Source of the DNA: an uncultured Oscillospiraceae bacterium
GTDB lineage: Bacteria > Bacillota > Clostridia > Oscillospirales > Oscillospiraceae
Reading direction: 5' to 3'
Length of the DNA stretch: 55,812 nucleotides
NCBI GenBank assembly: GCA_946546815.1
Contig: CAMNOL010000002.1
Span: 1 to 55,812, forward strand
The notes below the pieces were generated by a model. The model was not told where the DNA came from. It worked only from the letters and a program-made list of their open reading frames with translations, and did not search any database. Below are positions 1 to 9,493 of this stretch, piece by piece. Every line of letters starts with the position of its first letter. The stretch's first letter is position 1. The position numbers and the translations under genes were made by a program.

Positions 1-1011
<1,011 letters not shown>

Positions 1012-1053
1012 CCCGGAAAATCCTGTTTTTTCTGCAAGCGGCCCAATTTGCTC

Positions 1054-1082
1054 TTGCACATTGTGTCACTTCCCGCTATAAT
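1054..1082 (+). promoter_or_regulatory. Vegetative promoter for the aminotransferase gene
   Basis: TTGCAC at 1054-1059 and a perfect TATAAT at 1077-1082 are separated by 17 bp. This places transcription start near 1089, inside what would otherwise look like an upstream extension of the next reading frame, and so supports the internal TTG start at 1144. Confidence 0.75.
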
Positions 1083-1143
1083 AAATGCAAATATCGTCTT
1101 CTTATCGAAGGGGATCAGCAACCTCAAAAGGTGTGACATAGTT

Positions 1144-2313
1144 TTGAAACTTGAATTTGCATCCAGAATGCAGCAGTTCCAGCCCGGCATTTTTAACGTG
1201 CTGGACGATAAAAAGAGGGAACTGCAGGCTCAGGGTCGCAAGGTATGGAATCTGTCGGTGGGCACCCCGGATTTTCATCCGGATCAGAACGTGCTGGACG
1301 CGGCGGCCAAAGCCATTGCGGATCCCAACAACTTTAAGTATTCACTGGGCAACCTGCCTGAGCTGGTGGAGGCGGTCCAGAGCTGGTATCGGCGCCGCTA
1401 CGGCGTAGAGCTGGCGGCGGACGAAATCACATCCGTCAACGGCTCTCAGGAGGGCCTGGCCCACATCGGCTGGGCGCTGTGCGATCCCGGTGACATCGTT
1501 CTTTGCCCGAATCCGGGTTACCCGATTTTTGAGATCGGCCCCTGGCTCACGGGTGCAGAGATTCTGTACTATGAGCTGCTGCCGGAAAACGACTTTCTGC
1601 CGGATCTCAACGCCATCCCTGAGGAAACGGCAAAGAAAGCCAAGGCGATTGTGGTTTCCTACCCGGCCAACCCTGTGGCAAAAGCCGCCCCCCGCAGCTT
1701 CTACGAGGAACTGGTGGCGTGGGCAAAGAAGTACAATGTCATTGTGCTCCACGACAACGCCTATTCCGAGATTATCTTTGACGGCCGGAAGGGGATTTCC
1801 TTCCTGTCTGTTCCCGGAGCCATGGAGGTGGGCGTGGAGTTCAATTCCCTGTCCAAGACCTACTGCCTCACCGGCGGACGGATTTCCTTCGTGATGGGCA
1901 ACCGGGATATCATCAAAAAGTTTGCAACGCTCCGCTCCCAGATCGACTACGGTATCTTCCTGCCGGTGCAGTACGCTGCCATCGAGGCGCTGAACGGACC
2001 TCAGGACGGCGTTGAGCGCCGCCGGGCCATGTATCAGCAGCGCCGGGACGCGCTGTGCGGCGGCTTCCGCTCTATCGGCTGGAACGTCCCCGACAGTGAG
2101 GGCAGTATGTTCGTCTGGGCCCCGCTGCCGGAAGGCTACACGGACTCCGTGGAATTCTGCTTTGAGCTGCTGGAAAAGAGCGGCGTGCTGTGCACCCCGG
2201 GCAGCGCCTTCGGCTCCCTGGGTGCGGACCATGTGCGTTTCGCGCTGACCATGCCCCCGGAACAGATTGCCGAGGCCGTGGAGGCAGTCAGAAACAGCGG
2301 GATGATCCGCTGA
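1144..2313 (+). CDS. Class I/II PLP-dependent aminotransferase
   Basis: A fold-type I aminotransferase of about 389 residues. Family landmarks are the substrate-loop motif NPGYPIFEIG, the aspartate in VIVLHDNAYSE, and the PLP-binding lysine in NSLSKTYCLTGGR. The N-terminal portion resembles LL-diaminopimelate and alanine-type aminotransferases, but substrate cannot be fixed from sequence. The frame extends further upstream, but that part overlaps a strong promoter (1054-1082). TTG at 1144, about 10 bases after AAGGTG, is the likely start, and ATG at 1168 is the alternative. The his operon in this window lacks hisC, but nothing here singles this enzyme out as HisC. Confidence 0.88.
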   Translation: MKLEFASRMQQFQPGIFNVLDDKKRELQAQGRKVWNLSVGTPDFHPDQNVLDAAAKAIADPNNFKYSLGNLPELVEAVQSWYRRRYGVELAADEITSVNGSQEGLAHIGWALCDPGDIVLCPNPGYPIFEIGPWLTGAEILYYELLPENDFLPDLNAIPEETAKKAKAIVVSYPANPVAKAAPRSFYEELVAWAKKYNVIVLHDNAYSEIIFDGRKGISFLSVPGAMEVGVEFNSLSKTYCLTGGRISFVMGNRDIIKKFATLRSQIDYGIFLPVQYAAIEALNGPQDGVERRRAMYQQRRDALCGGFRSIGWNVPDSEGSMFVWAPLPEGYTDSVEFCFELLEKSGVLCTPGSAFGSLGADHVRFALTMPPEQIAEAVEAVRNSGMIR

Positions 2314-2392
2314 ACTGCTATTGTTTTGCAGATTGAATCAATTCACCCGGGTATTACGCCCGTTTGAAACCAATAGAGGAGGAATTTGCAGT

Positions 2393-3247
2393 ATGTACAA
2401 GATTGTCCGCAAGGAAGTGCTGAATCCGACCATCACACTTCTGGAAATCGAAGCGCCGTTTGTGGCAAAAAAGGCGCAGCCTGGTCAGTTCATCATTCTG
2501 CGCATCGACGAAAAAGGTGAGCGTCTGCCCCTGACCATCGGCGGCTTTGACCGGGAGAAGGGCACCGTCACCATCATCTTCCAGCTGGTTGGTCTGACCA
2601 CCAAGGCGCTGGCCAAGATGAACGAGGGCGACTATCTGCTGGACTTTGTCGGCCCGCTGGGCATGCCCACCGAGATGGAAGGCGTCAAGTCCGCCTGTGT
2701 CATCGGCGGCGGCCTGGGCACCGCCATCGCTTATCCCGTTGCCAAGGGCTTCCATGACGCCGGCGTGAGAACCGACGTGATCGTGGGCTTCCGCAACAAG
2801 GATCTGGTCATTCTGGAAAAGGACTTTGAGGACGCCTGCGACAACCTGTACGTCATGACCGACGACGGTTCCTACAAGGAAAAAGGCTTCACCACCACCA
2901 AGCTGCAGCAGCTGCTGGAGGCAGGGGAGAAGTACGACGTCATCATCGCCATCGGCCCGGTTCCCATGATGAAGTTCGTGGTCAAGACCGCTGAGCCCTT
3001 CGGTGTGCCCTGCCGGGTGTCCCTGAACCCCATTATGATCGACGGCACCGGTATGTGCGGCGGCTGCCGCGTCAGCGTGGGCGGCAAGATGAAGTTTGCC
3101 TGCGTGGACGGCCCTGAATTCGACGGCTATCAGGTGGACTTTGACGATTTAATGAACCGCAACGCCACTTACCGTGCCCAGGAGGCCCAGATGACCAAGG
3201 ATCATATGTGCCGCTTTGACAAGCTGGGCCAGGATCTGATTCAGTAA
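2393..3247 (+). CDS. nfnA: NfnA-type FAD/NAD-binding [2Fe-2S] subunit (sulfide/dihydroorotate dehydrogenase-like)
   Basis: A 284-residue ferredoxin-NADP reductase-fold protein. The flavin-binding part carries RLPLTIGGFD, the nucleotide-binding part GGGLGTAIAYPVAKG, and the C-terminus a [2Fe-2S] cysteine cluster (MCGGCRVSV ... FACVDGPEFDG). It is followed 15 bases later by the glutamate-synthase-like partner. That pairing is the hallmark of NADH-dependent reduced ferredoxin:NADP+ oxidoreductase (Nfn), which bifurcates electrons from NADPH to NAD+ and ferredoxin in anaerobes. The start at 2393 is set by GAGGAGG 8-10 bases upstream; the longer frame from 2321 has no such site. The pair is often annotated as glutamate synthase accessory genes, but no large glutamate synthase subunit is present. 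Confidence 0.88.
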   Translation: MYKIVRKEVLNPTITLLEIEAPFVAKKAQPGQFIILRIDEKGERLPLTIGGFDREKGTVTIIFQLVGLTTKALAKMNEGDYLLDFVGPLGMPTEMEGVKSACVIGGGLGTAIAYPVAKGFHDAGVRTDVIVGFRNKDLVILEKDFEDACDNLYVMTDDGSYKEKGFTTTKLQQLLEAGEKYDVIIAIGPVPMMKFVVKTAEPFGVPCRVSLNPIMIDGTGMCGGCRVSVGGKMKFACVDGPEFDGYQVDFDDLMNRNATYRAQEAQMTKDHMCRFDKLGQDLIQ

Positions 3248-3262
3248 GGAGGAGAAATTATC

Positions 3263-4672
3263 ATGCCGAATATGAGCCCGATTAAGACTCCGATGCCTTC
3301 TCAGGAGCCTGACGTCCGCAATAAGAACTTTCTGGAAGTCGCCACCGGCTACACCGTGGAAATGGCCAAGGGCGAAGCGGAGCGCTGCCTGAACTGCAAG
3401 CACCGTCCCTGTGTTTCCGGCTGCCCGGTGAACGTTCAGATCCCCGACTTCATTAAGAAGATCGTGGAGGGCGACTTTGAGGCCGCCTATCAGGTCATCA
3501 CTTCCACCAACGCCCTGCCCGCAATCTCCGGCCGTGTCTGCCCCCAGGAGAGCCAGTGCGAATCCAAGTGTGTCCGCGGCATCAAGACCGAGCCTGTGGG
3601 CATTGGCCGCCTGGAGCGCTTCGTCGCCGACTGGCACCGTGAGCACGTGGAGGAGAAGGTAGAAAAGCCCGCTTCCAATGGTCATAAGGTGGCTGTGGTG
3701 GGTTCCGGTCCCTCCGGCCTGACCTGCGCCGCTGACCTGGCCAAGCTGGGCTATCAGGTTTCCATTTTTGAGGCATTCCACACCGCCGGCGGCGTGCTGG
3801 TGTACGGCATCCCCGAGTTCCGTCTGCCCAAGGCCATCGTGGGCGGCGAGGTGGATAAGCTGCGTGCGCTGGGCGTTGAGGTCATGACCGATATGGTCAT
3901 GGGCAAGGTCCTGTCCATTGACGAGCTGATGGACGACATGGGCTACGAGGCCGTGTTCATTGGCACCGGCGCCGGCCTGCCCCGTTTCATGAATATCCCC
4001 GGCGAGGGTCTGGCCGGTGTCTGCTCCGCCAATGAGTACCTGACCCGCATTAACCTGATGAAGGGCTATCTGGAAGAGTATGACACCCCCGTGCTGCAGT
4101 CCAAGGCTGTGGCAGTCGTGGGCGGCGGCAACGTGGCGATGGACGCCTGCCGCTGCGCCAAGCGCATGGGTGCAGAGAAGGTCTACATCGTTTACCGCCG
4201 CGGTGAGGCTGAGATGCCCGCCCGCAACGAGGAGATCGAACACGCCAAGGAAGAGGGCATTGAGTTCAAGAACCTGTGCAACCCGGTGGAGATCATCGGC
4301 GGCGTAGGCGAGGACGGCAAGCCCACCGGCCGCGTGGCAGCCATCAAGTGCATCCGTATGGAGCTGGGTGAACCGGACGCTTCCGGCCGCCGCCGTCCCA
4401 TTGAGGTGCCGGGCAGCGAGTTCATTCTGGAAGTCGACACTGTCATCATGGCGCTGGGCACCAGCCCCAACCCCCTGATTCGCTCCACCACTCCCGGTCT
4501 GGAGACCAACCGCCGCGGCTGCCTGATCGTGGGCGAGGACGGCGTCTCCACCACCCGCGAGGGCGTGTTCGCCGGCGGCGACGCTGTCACCGGTGCCGCA
4601 ACCGTCATCCTGGCCATGGGCGCGGGCAAGAAGGCCGCTGCAGCCATCGACAAGTACATTCAGAATAAGTAA
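3263..4672 (+). CDS. nfnB: NfnB / GltD-like NADPH-binding iron-sulfur flavoprotein
   Basis: A 469-residue protein often annotated gltA, an NADPH-dependent glutamate synthase-type subunit. The N-terminal region binds two [4Fe-4S] clusters: cysteines at about 42, 45, 50 and 54 (CLNCKHRPCVSGCPV) and a second set including CPQESQCESKC. It continues with an FAD-binding GSGPSGLTCAADLA motif and an NADPH-binding GGGNVAMDACRCAK motif. It follows nfnA with an AAGGAGGAG ribosome-binding site. Together they form the cytoplasmic Nfn complex that balances NADPH, NADH and reduced ferredoxin. Strongly biased codons suggest high expression. Confidence 0.9.
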   Translation: MPNMSPIKTPMPSQEPDVRNKNFLEVATGYTVEMAKGEAERCLNCKHRPCVSGCPVNVQIPDFIKKIVEGDFEAAYQVITSTNALPAISGRVCPQESQCESKCVRGIKTEPVGIGRLERFVADWHREHVEEKVEKPASNGHKVAVVGSGPSGLTCAADLAKLGYQVSIFEAFHTAGGVLVYGIPEFRLPKAIVGGEVDKLRALGVEVMTDMVMGKVLSIDELMDDMGYEAVFIGTGAGLPRFMNIPGEGLAGVCSANEYLTRINLMKGYLEEYDTPVLQSKAVAVVGGGNVAMDACRCAKRMGAEKVYIVYRRGEAEMPARNEEIEHAKEEGIEFKNLCNPVEIIGGVGEDGKPTGRVAAIKCIRMELGEPDASGRRRPIEVPGSEFILEVDTVIMALGTSPNPLIRSTTPGLETNRRGCLIVGEDGVSTTREGVFAGGDAVTGAATVILAMGAGKKAAAAIDKYIQNK

Positions 4673-4706
4673 TCTGCTTCATCGCTGATTTGGCAGGAAC
4701 CGAAAG

Positions 4707-4743
4707 GCAGGGAAGGACGTTTGTCTGACCCTGCTTTTTCTTT
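4707..4743 (+). terminator. Probable rho-independent terminator after nfnB
   Basis: GCAGGG (4707-4712) pairs with CCCTGC (4729-4734) and is followed by a T-rich run to 4743. The stem is only 6 bp with a 16-base loop, so the call is moderate. Confidence 0.5.
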
Positions 4744-4765
4744 TTCCGAAAACAGGAAAACAAGG

Positions 4766-4794
4766 TGGAAACAAGGATGGTTCTGTGGTAAAAT
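4766..4794 (+). promoter_or_regulatory. Candidate promoter for pepT
   Basis: TGGAAA (4766-4771) and TAAAAT (4789-4794) with a 17-bp spacer lie just after the presumed nfnB terminator. The -35 matches 4 of 6 consensus bases and the -10 matches 5 of 6. Confidence 0.45.
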
Positions 4795-4812
4795 AATTCC
4801 AGTCAAAACCAA

Positions 4813-4862
4813 GTCATCCGGCGGACTGCGCCCCTTCGGCAGCTGCCCGTCAGCCGGATGAC
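4813..4862 (+). other. Long hairpin in the pepT 5' leader
   Basis: GTCATCCGGC (4813-4822) is the perfect reverse complement of GCCGGATGAC (4853-4862), with a GC-rich 30-base apical region that can fold further (CTGC/GCAG). It ends 11 bases before the AAGGAG ribosome-binding site and has no T tract, so it is a leader structure and not a classical terminator. Function unknown. Confidence 0.55.
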
Positions 4863-4889
4863 AGACATACTTGAAGGAGCATGAAACCA

Positions 4890-6131
4890 ATGGACGTAAT
4901 GGAACGATTTCTGGACTACGTGTCCTATGACACCCAGTCCAGCGAGACAACCGGAACCACACCCAGCACCGAAAAACAGCTGGTGCTGGCGGACCACATC
5001 TGTGAGGATCTGAAAAAATGCGGCGTCACCGACGTGCGCCGGGACAGGTTCGGCTGCGTTTACGGCAGAATACCCGCAACCCCCGGCATGGAGTCGGCCA
5101 CGCCTATGGGGCTCATTGCGCATATGGACACGTCTCCGGATGCGCCGGGCGCCGGCGTAAAGCCGAGGATCGTGACCTTTGACGGTGAGGATATTGTGCT
5201 CAATAAAGAGAAGAATATTGTCCTGTCTCCGAAGGACTTTCCGTCACTCAATCGCTATGTTGGTCAGGAACTGATCGTCACTGACGGAACCACCCTGCTG
5301 GGAGCGGATGATAAGGCAGGAGTTGCAGAAATTGTCTCTGCTGTCGAGTATTTAGCACATCATCCTGAGTTAAAACACGGTGAACTGTGGATTGCCTTTA
5401 CACCTGATGAAGAGATTGGAGAGGGTGCAGACCACTTCGATTTGGAACAATTCGGAGCAAAATACGCCTACACCGTGGACGGCGGAGCGCTGGGCGAGCT
5501 GGAGTATGAGAACTTCAACGCCGCCGCTGCCCAGATCCGGTTCCACGGCCAGATGATTCACCCCGGAGAGGCCAAAAACAAAATGGTCAATGCGGTGCTG
5601 TTGGCTGCGGAGTACATAAATATGATGCCCCAAGCGGAAACACCTGCCCACACAGAGGGATATGAGGGCTTCTTCCATGTGAACTACCTGCATGGCAACG
5701 AGGGCGAAGCGGAACTACGGATGATCATCCGAGATCACGACCGTACAAGATTTGAAGAGCGCAAGCAGCTCCTTCACGTGCTGGCGGAACCCATTCGCGG
5801 GAAATACGGAGCGGAACGGGTGGAAGTCAGCATCCAGGACAGCTACTACAACATGAGGGAACAGATTGAGCCTCATATGGAGCTGATCGTACAGGCACAC
5901 GCTGCCTTTGAGGCGGCAGGGGTGGAATCGGTCACCCTTCCCATTCGCGGAGGAACCGACGGCGCCCGGCTCAGCTATATGGGGCTGCCCTGCCCAAATC
6001 TGTCCACAGGCGGGCTGAACTACCACAGCGTGTACGAGTACATTCCCGTGAAGTCCCTCCAGACCATGGTGGAGGTGCTGGTCAACCTGTGCACCAGCGG
6101 CCTGATCCTGAACTCAGAGAAGTCCAACTGA
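4890..6131 (+). CDS. pepT: Peptidase T (tripeptide aminopeptidase, M20B metallopeptidase)
   Basis: A cytoplasmic di-zinc exopeptidase releasing N-terminal residues from tripeptides; 413 residues, close to the roughly 408 of E. coli PepT. Metal-site landmarks appear in order: GLIAHMDTSPDAPG, LGADDKAGVAEIV, the catalytic glutamate pair in FTPDEEIGEGADHFD, YTVDGGALGELEYE, and GGTDGARLSYMGLPCPN near the C-terminus. Two in-frame ATGs exist. The one at 4881 is only one base after AAGGAG (4874-4879), while the one at 4890 is 10 bases away and is preferred. Bases of about 5190-5460 are visibly more AT-rich than the rest of the gene. Confidence 0.93.
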   Translation: MDVMERFLDYVSYDTQSSETTGTTPSTEKQLVLADHICEDLKKCGVTDVRRDRFGCVYGRIPATPGMESATPMGLIAHMDTSPDAPGAGVKPRIVTFDGEDIVLNKEKNIVLSPKDFPSLNRYVGQELIVTDGTTLLGADDKAGVAEIVSAVEYLAHHPELKHGELWIAFTPDEEIGEGADHFDLEQFGAKYAYTVDGGALGELEYENFNAAAAQIRFHGQMIHPGEAKNKMVNAVLLAAEYINMMPQAETPAHTEGYEGFFHVNYLHGNEGEAELRMIIRDHDRTRFEERKQLLHVLAEPIRGKYGAERVEVSIQDSYYNMREQIEPHMELIVQAHAAFEAAGVESVTLPIRGGTDGARLSYMGLPCPNLSTGGLNYHSVYEYIPVKSLQTMVEVLVNLCTSGLILNSEKSN

Positions 6132-6274
6132 GGCGCCGACTGCCGACTGCAGCAAGATTGTGAAAAAAGCTGCTGTTTCATTAAAAAATCACAACTTTTT
6201 CGGAAAAAGAAACGGCACTTGCGGCGGCGGTGGGATTTTCCTCCAAAACGGAAAAAGAAATTTCTGTAACCCTC

Positions 6275-6303
6275 TTTCCAAAATGGGGAAAATAAGGTAA
6301 AAT
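6275..6303 (+). promoter_or_regulatory. Candidate promoter for pyrH-frr
   Basis: TTTCCA (6275-6280), a 17-bp spacer and TAAAAT (6298-6303) lie about 95 bases upstream of the pyrH start in an AT-rich gap after pepT. Confidence 0.5.
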
Positions 6304-6398
6304 AACCATGTACGCGAGCAGGGAAAGAGGCGGTGCCCATTCCGGCGCCGCAAAGCGTGTCTTTCCAGAAATTAGATTACCAAGGAGCTGGTCTGAAA

Positions 6399-7118
6399 AT
6401 GGCAACACCTAAATATAAAAGAGTCCTGCTGAAAATCAGCGGTGAGGCCCTGGCGGGGGACAAAAAGAGAGGCTACGACTTTGATGTCGTTGGCTCCGTC
6501 TGTGATGCGATCAAGGAATGCGTCAAGATGGGCGTTCAGGTTGGCGTCGTCGTGGGCGGCGGCAACTTCTGGCGCGGTCTGAAGGACGGCGCAGAGAATA
6601 TGCAGCGGGTTCGTGCAGACCATATGGGAATGCTGGCAACGGTTATGAACGCGCTGGCTGTCTCCGATGTGCTGGAGCAGAAGGGCGTGGACGTCCGTGT
6701 GCAGACCGCCATTGAAATGCGTGGCGTGGCAGAGCCCTATGTCCGTGCTGAGGCCGTGCGTCATCTGGAGGCCGGCCGGGTGGTGATCTTCGGCTGCGGC
6801 ACCGGCAACCCCTATTTCTCCACCGACACGGCGGCTGCGCTGCGGGCTGTGGAAATTGATGCAGATGTGATTCTGCTGGCCAAGAATATCGACGGTGTTT
6901 ACAGCGCGGACCCGCTGAAGGACCCCGCTGCCGTCAAGTACGACCGCATTTCTTACGAAGAGGTGCTGGCGAAGCGGCTCCAGGTGATGGACTCCACTGC
7001 AACCAGTCTGTCCATGGACAACAACGTTCCGGTGCTGGTTTTTGCACTGAAGGATCCCCAGAACATCGTCCGCGCCGTGATGGGGGAGACCATCGGCACG
7101 GTGGTCGGCGAGCAGTAA
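6399..7118 (+). CDS. pyrH: UMP kinase
   Basis: A 239-residue member of the amino-acid kinase family that phosphorylates UMP to UDP in pyrimidine nucleotide synthesis. The N-terminus [13 protein letters not shown], the glycine-rich [12 protein letters not shown] and the acceptor/ATP-site [19 protein letters not shown] are diagnostic of bacterial PyrH. The start at 6399 has AAGGAG 11 bases upstream; the frame is open further upstream but overlaps the promoter. It is followed by frr, the usual Firmicute order, although rpsB and tsf, which commonly precede pyrH, are replaced here by pepT. Confidence 0.96.
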   Translation: MATPKYKRVLLKISGEALAGDKKRGYDFDVVGSVCDAIKECVKMGVQVGVVVGGGNFWRGLKDGAENMQRVRADHMGMLATVMNALAVSDVLEQKGVDVRVQTAIEMRGVAEPYVRAEAVRHLEAGRVVIFGCGTGNPYFSTDTAAALRAVEIDADVILLAKNIDGVYSADPLKDPAAVKYDRISYEEVLAKRLQVMDSTATSLSMDNNVPVLVFALKDPQNIVRAVMGETIGTVVGEQ

Positions 7119-7137
7119 CCCCTCAGCGCGCCATTTG

Positions 7138-7171
7138 GCTGCCTGTCGGAGTGGCAGCGCCCCTCAGGGGC
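7138..7171 (+). other. Two tandem hairpins between pyrH and frr
   Basis: GCTGCC (7138-7143) pairs with GGCAGC (7153-7158), and directly adjacent GCCCC (7159-7163) pairs with GGGGC (7167-7171) over a three-base loop. There is no T run, so these look like intercistronic structures (processing or expression tuning). Confidence 0.45.
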
Positions 7172-7226
7172 TGTGCATCAGAAGGAAATGCATTGATGAT
7201 TCAATTAACTATAAGGAGGAAGATTT

Positions 7227-7781
7227 ATGAACGATTTTGTCAAGGGTTATGACGCAAAAATGGAAAAAACCATTACTGCCGTCAGAGCAGATTTCGCCTC
7301 TGTCCGGGCGGGCCGCGCCAATGCACAGGTTCTGGACCGCATCAGCGTTGAGTACTACGGTTCTCCCACTCCGCTGAATCAGGTCGCGTCTATTTCTTCT
7401 CCGGATCCCCGTCAGCTGGTGATTCAGCCCTGGGACCGCACCCTGCTCAAGGCCATTGAGAAAGCCATCAATATGTCCGATCTGGGCATCAACCCCCAGA
7501 ACGACGGCCGGGTCATCCGTCTGAGCTTCCCCCAACTGACGGAGGAACGCCGTAAGGACCTGATTAAGCAGGTCCGCAAGTACGGCGAGTCCGGCAAGGT
7601 CGCCGTCCGCAACATCCGCCGGGACGCTATGGACAAGGTCAAGGCCATGAAGAAAAAGTCTGAGATCACCGAGGACGATGTGAAGGACTACGAAAAGGAT
7701 CTGCAGAACATCACCGACAAGCGGTGCAAAGAAATTGATAAAATGACCGCCGATAAGGAAAAAGAACTGATGACCGTGTAA
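7227..7781 (+). CDS. frr: Ribosome recycling factor
   Basis: A 184-residue protein with full family length and the conserved segments SVRAGRANAQVLDRI, YYGSPTPLNQVA and LTEERRKDLIKQVRKYGE. With EF-G it splits post-termination ribosomes. An AAGGAGG site sits 7 bases before the ATG. It lies 108 bases after pyrH and 79 bases before uppS, as in most Firmicutes. Confidence 0.97.
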   Translation: MNDFVKGYDAKMEKTITAVRADFASVRAGRANAQVLDRISVEYYGSPTPLNQVASISSPDPRQLVIQPWDRTLLKAIEKAINMSDLGINPQNDGRVIRLSFPQLTEERRKDLIKQVRKYGESGKVAVRNIRRDAMDKVKAMKKKSEITEDDVKDYEKDLQNITDKRCKEIDKMTADKEKELMTV

Positions 7782-7814
7782 CTTTTTCCGAAAAGTGGAA
7801 ATATAGAATGATAA

Positions 7815-7848
7815 CGGCAGAGAGGTTTTGTCGGCCTCTCTGCCGCTT
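7815..7848 (+). terminator. Strong hairpin between frr and uppS (terminator or attenuator)
   Basis: An 11-bp perfect stem, CGGCAGAGAGG (7815-7825) with CCTCTCTGCCG (7835-7845), is followed by only CTTT, so termination is probably partial. It directly precedes the weak TGGAG ribosome-binding site of uppS and may separate pyrH-frr from the envelope genes. Confidence 0.5.
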
Positions 7849-7860
7849 TGGAGTACAACT

Positions 7861-8604
7861 ATGGCTATCTTTTCAAGTAAAACCAGAGAACCGCAGGTGG
7901 ATTTTTCCCATCTGCCCCGGCACGTTGCCATCATCATGGACGGCAACGGACGCTGGGCAAGAAAACGGGGGCTGCCCCGCACCGCCGGACACGCAGTGGG
8001 CGCGGAGACCTTCCGCACCATTGCCACTTATGCCAAGGAAATCGGGCTGGAATACCTGACGGTTTACGCATTCTCTACTGAAAACTGGAAGCGCTCCCAG
8101 GAAGAGGTCCAGTCCATTATGGGACTGCTGAAAAAATACCTGCTGGAGGCCATTGGCCAGATGGAACGGGACAAGGTCAAAATGGAATTTTTCGGTGATC
8201 TGTCCCGCCTGAGCCCGGAGCTTCAGGAGCTTTGCCAGCACGCCCGGGAGATCTCCAGTCGCTATGACGGCTGTCAGGTGAACATTTGCCTGAACTACGG
8301 CGGCCGAGACGAAATCATTCGGGGCATCAAAGCGTGGCAGGCAGACTGCGCTGCCGGAAAGGCGAACCCTGAGGCGCTGACCGAGGCAGGCTTCTCTGAC
8401 TACCTGTTTTCCAAAGGGGTTCCGGACCCGGATCTGATCATTCGGCCAAGCGGAGAAGTGCGGACGTCCAATTTCCTGCTCTGGCAGTCCGCTTATTCTG
8501 AGTATTACTTTACAGATGTGCTCTGGCCTGACTTTTCCAAAACGAACCTGCTGGAAGCCATTGAGGCGTTCCAGAAGCGTTCCCGCAGATATGGAGGTGT
8601 CTGA
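7861..8604 (+). CDS. uppS: Undecaprenyl diphosphate synthase (cis-prenyltransferase)
   Basis: A 247-residue enzyme that condenses isopentenyl diphosphate onto farnesyl diphosphate to make the C55 carrier lipid for peptidoglycan. The signature HVAIIMDGNGRWARKRG contains the catalytic Asp27, and the C-terminal region has RPSGEVRTSNFLLWQ and a YSEYYFTDVLWPDF motif. The ATG at 7861 is chosen by alignment to the family, since the frame is open upstream through the frr-uppS hairpin. Its stop overlaps the cdsA start by one base, indicating translational coupling. Confidence 0.96.
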   Translation: MAIFSSKTREPQVDFSHLPRHVAIIMDGNGRWARKRGLPRTAGHAVGAETFRTIATYAKEIGLEYLTVYAFSTENWKRSQEEVQSIMGLLKKYLLEAIGQMERDKVKMEFFGDLSRLSPELQELCQHAREISSRYDGCQVNICLNYGGRDEIIRGIKAWQADCAAGKANPEALTEAGFSDYLFSKGVPDPDLIIRPSGEVRTSNFLLWQSAYSEYYFTDVLWPDFSKTNLLEAIEAFQKRSRRYGGV

Positions 8605-9419
8605 TGCTGACCCGAGTCATCGTTGGTGTTCTGGGAATCCCGTTGCTGCTGTTTGTGCTGCTGGTGCTGCCTCCGGTGTGTCTGCCGGTGATTCTCGCCG
8701 CGCTCTGCTGCATCGCCGCCCATGAGTGTATGTACGCCACCGGAGAGGTGCGACACAAGGGGCTTGTGGGGCTGAGCATGGCCATGGCAATCCTGGTGCC
8801 CTTCTGGTACTACTTTGGATTGGACCATCTGGCCGGGTTCGCCGGGGTCTTTGCCTTTTTCCTGGGGATGTCGATTCTGGCAATCAGCAGCCATCAGACC
8901 ATCAAGTTCGGTCAGATGGGCATCGCCCTCTTTGCGGGACTGCTGATCCCGGGGATGCTCTCCGTGTTTGTGCTGCTCTCCGACCTGGAGCATGGGAAGC
9001 TCTTCATTCTGCTGCCCTTTGTCTCCGCCTTTTCCAGCGACGCCTTCGCGCTCTTTGCGGGCATGGCTTTCGGAAAGCACAAGCTGGCGCCCAAGCTGTC
9101 CCCCAAAAAGACCATCGAGGGCAGCGTGGGCGGATTCCTGGCCTCTGCAGTGATGTGCGCCCTCTATGGCGTCATTGTCGGACGGTTCTGGGGACACAGC
9201 GCCAATTATCCCGCCCTGGTGATTTACGGCATGTTGGCCAGCGTCGTCTCCCAGCTGGGAGATCTGAGCTTTTCCTACATCAAACGGGAAGCCGGCATCA
9301 AAGACTACGGTCGATTTCTGCCGGGACATGGCGGGGTGCTGGATCGCTTTGACAGTGTCATCTTCTGCGCTCCCTTCACCTATATTGTGGTGATGCTGCT
9401 TCCGCTTTTCCGCTTTTAA
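8604..9419 (+). CDS. cdsA: Phosphatidate cytidylyltransferase
   Basis: A 271-residue polytopic membrane enzyme making CDP-diacylglycerol from phosphatidate and CTP, the entry to phospholipid synthesis. Several hydrophobic segments fill the N-terminal two thirds. The C-terminal CDP-alcohol signature is complete: SYIKREAGIKDYGRFLPGHG followed by GVLDRFDS. It shares one base with the uppS stop codon (TGATG). Confidence 0.95.
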   Translation: MLTRVIVGVLGIPLLLFVLLVLPPVCLPVILAALCCIAAHECMYATGEVRHKGLVGLSMAMAILVPFWYYFGLDHLAGFAGVFAFFLGMSILAISSHQTIKFGQMGIALFAGLLIPGMLSVFVLLSDLEHGKLFILLPFVSAFSSDAFALFAGMAFGKHKLAPKLSPKKTIEGSVGGFLASAVMCALYGVIVGRFWGHSANYPALVIYGMLASVVSQLGDLSFSYIKREAGIKDYGRFLPGHGGVLDRFDSVIFCAPFTYIVVMLLPLFRF

Positions 9420-9493
9420 TGGATCATTCAACTGAAAAGTAAATAAACTTTACAGCGATACAATGTTTTGAAATTTAGAAATTAGGTGACAGT

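Noticed and set aside
4737-7795. Repeated TTTTTCCGAAAA-like motifs near 4740, 6195 and 7785
   Set aside because: Short, low-complexity and differing in orientation and flanks; probably coincidence in AT-rich gaps.
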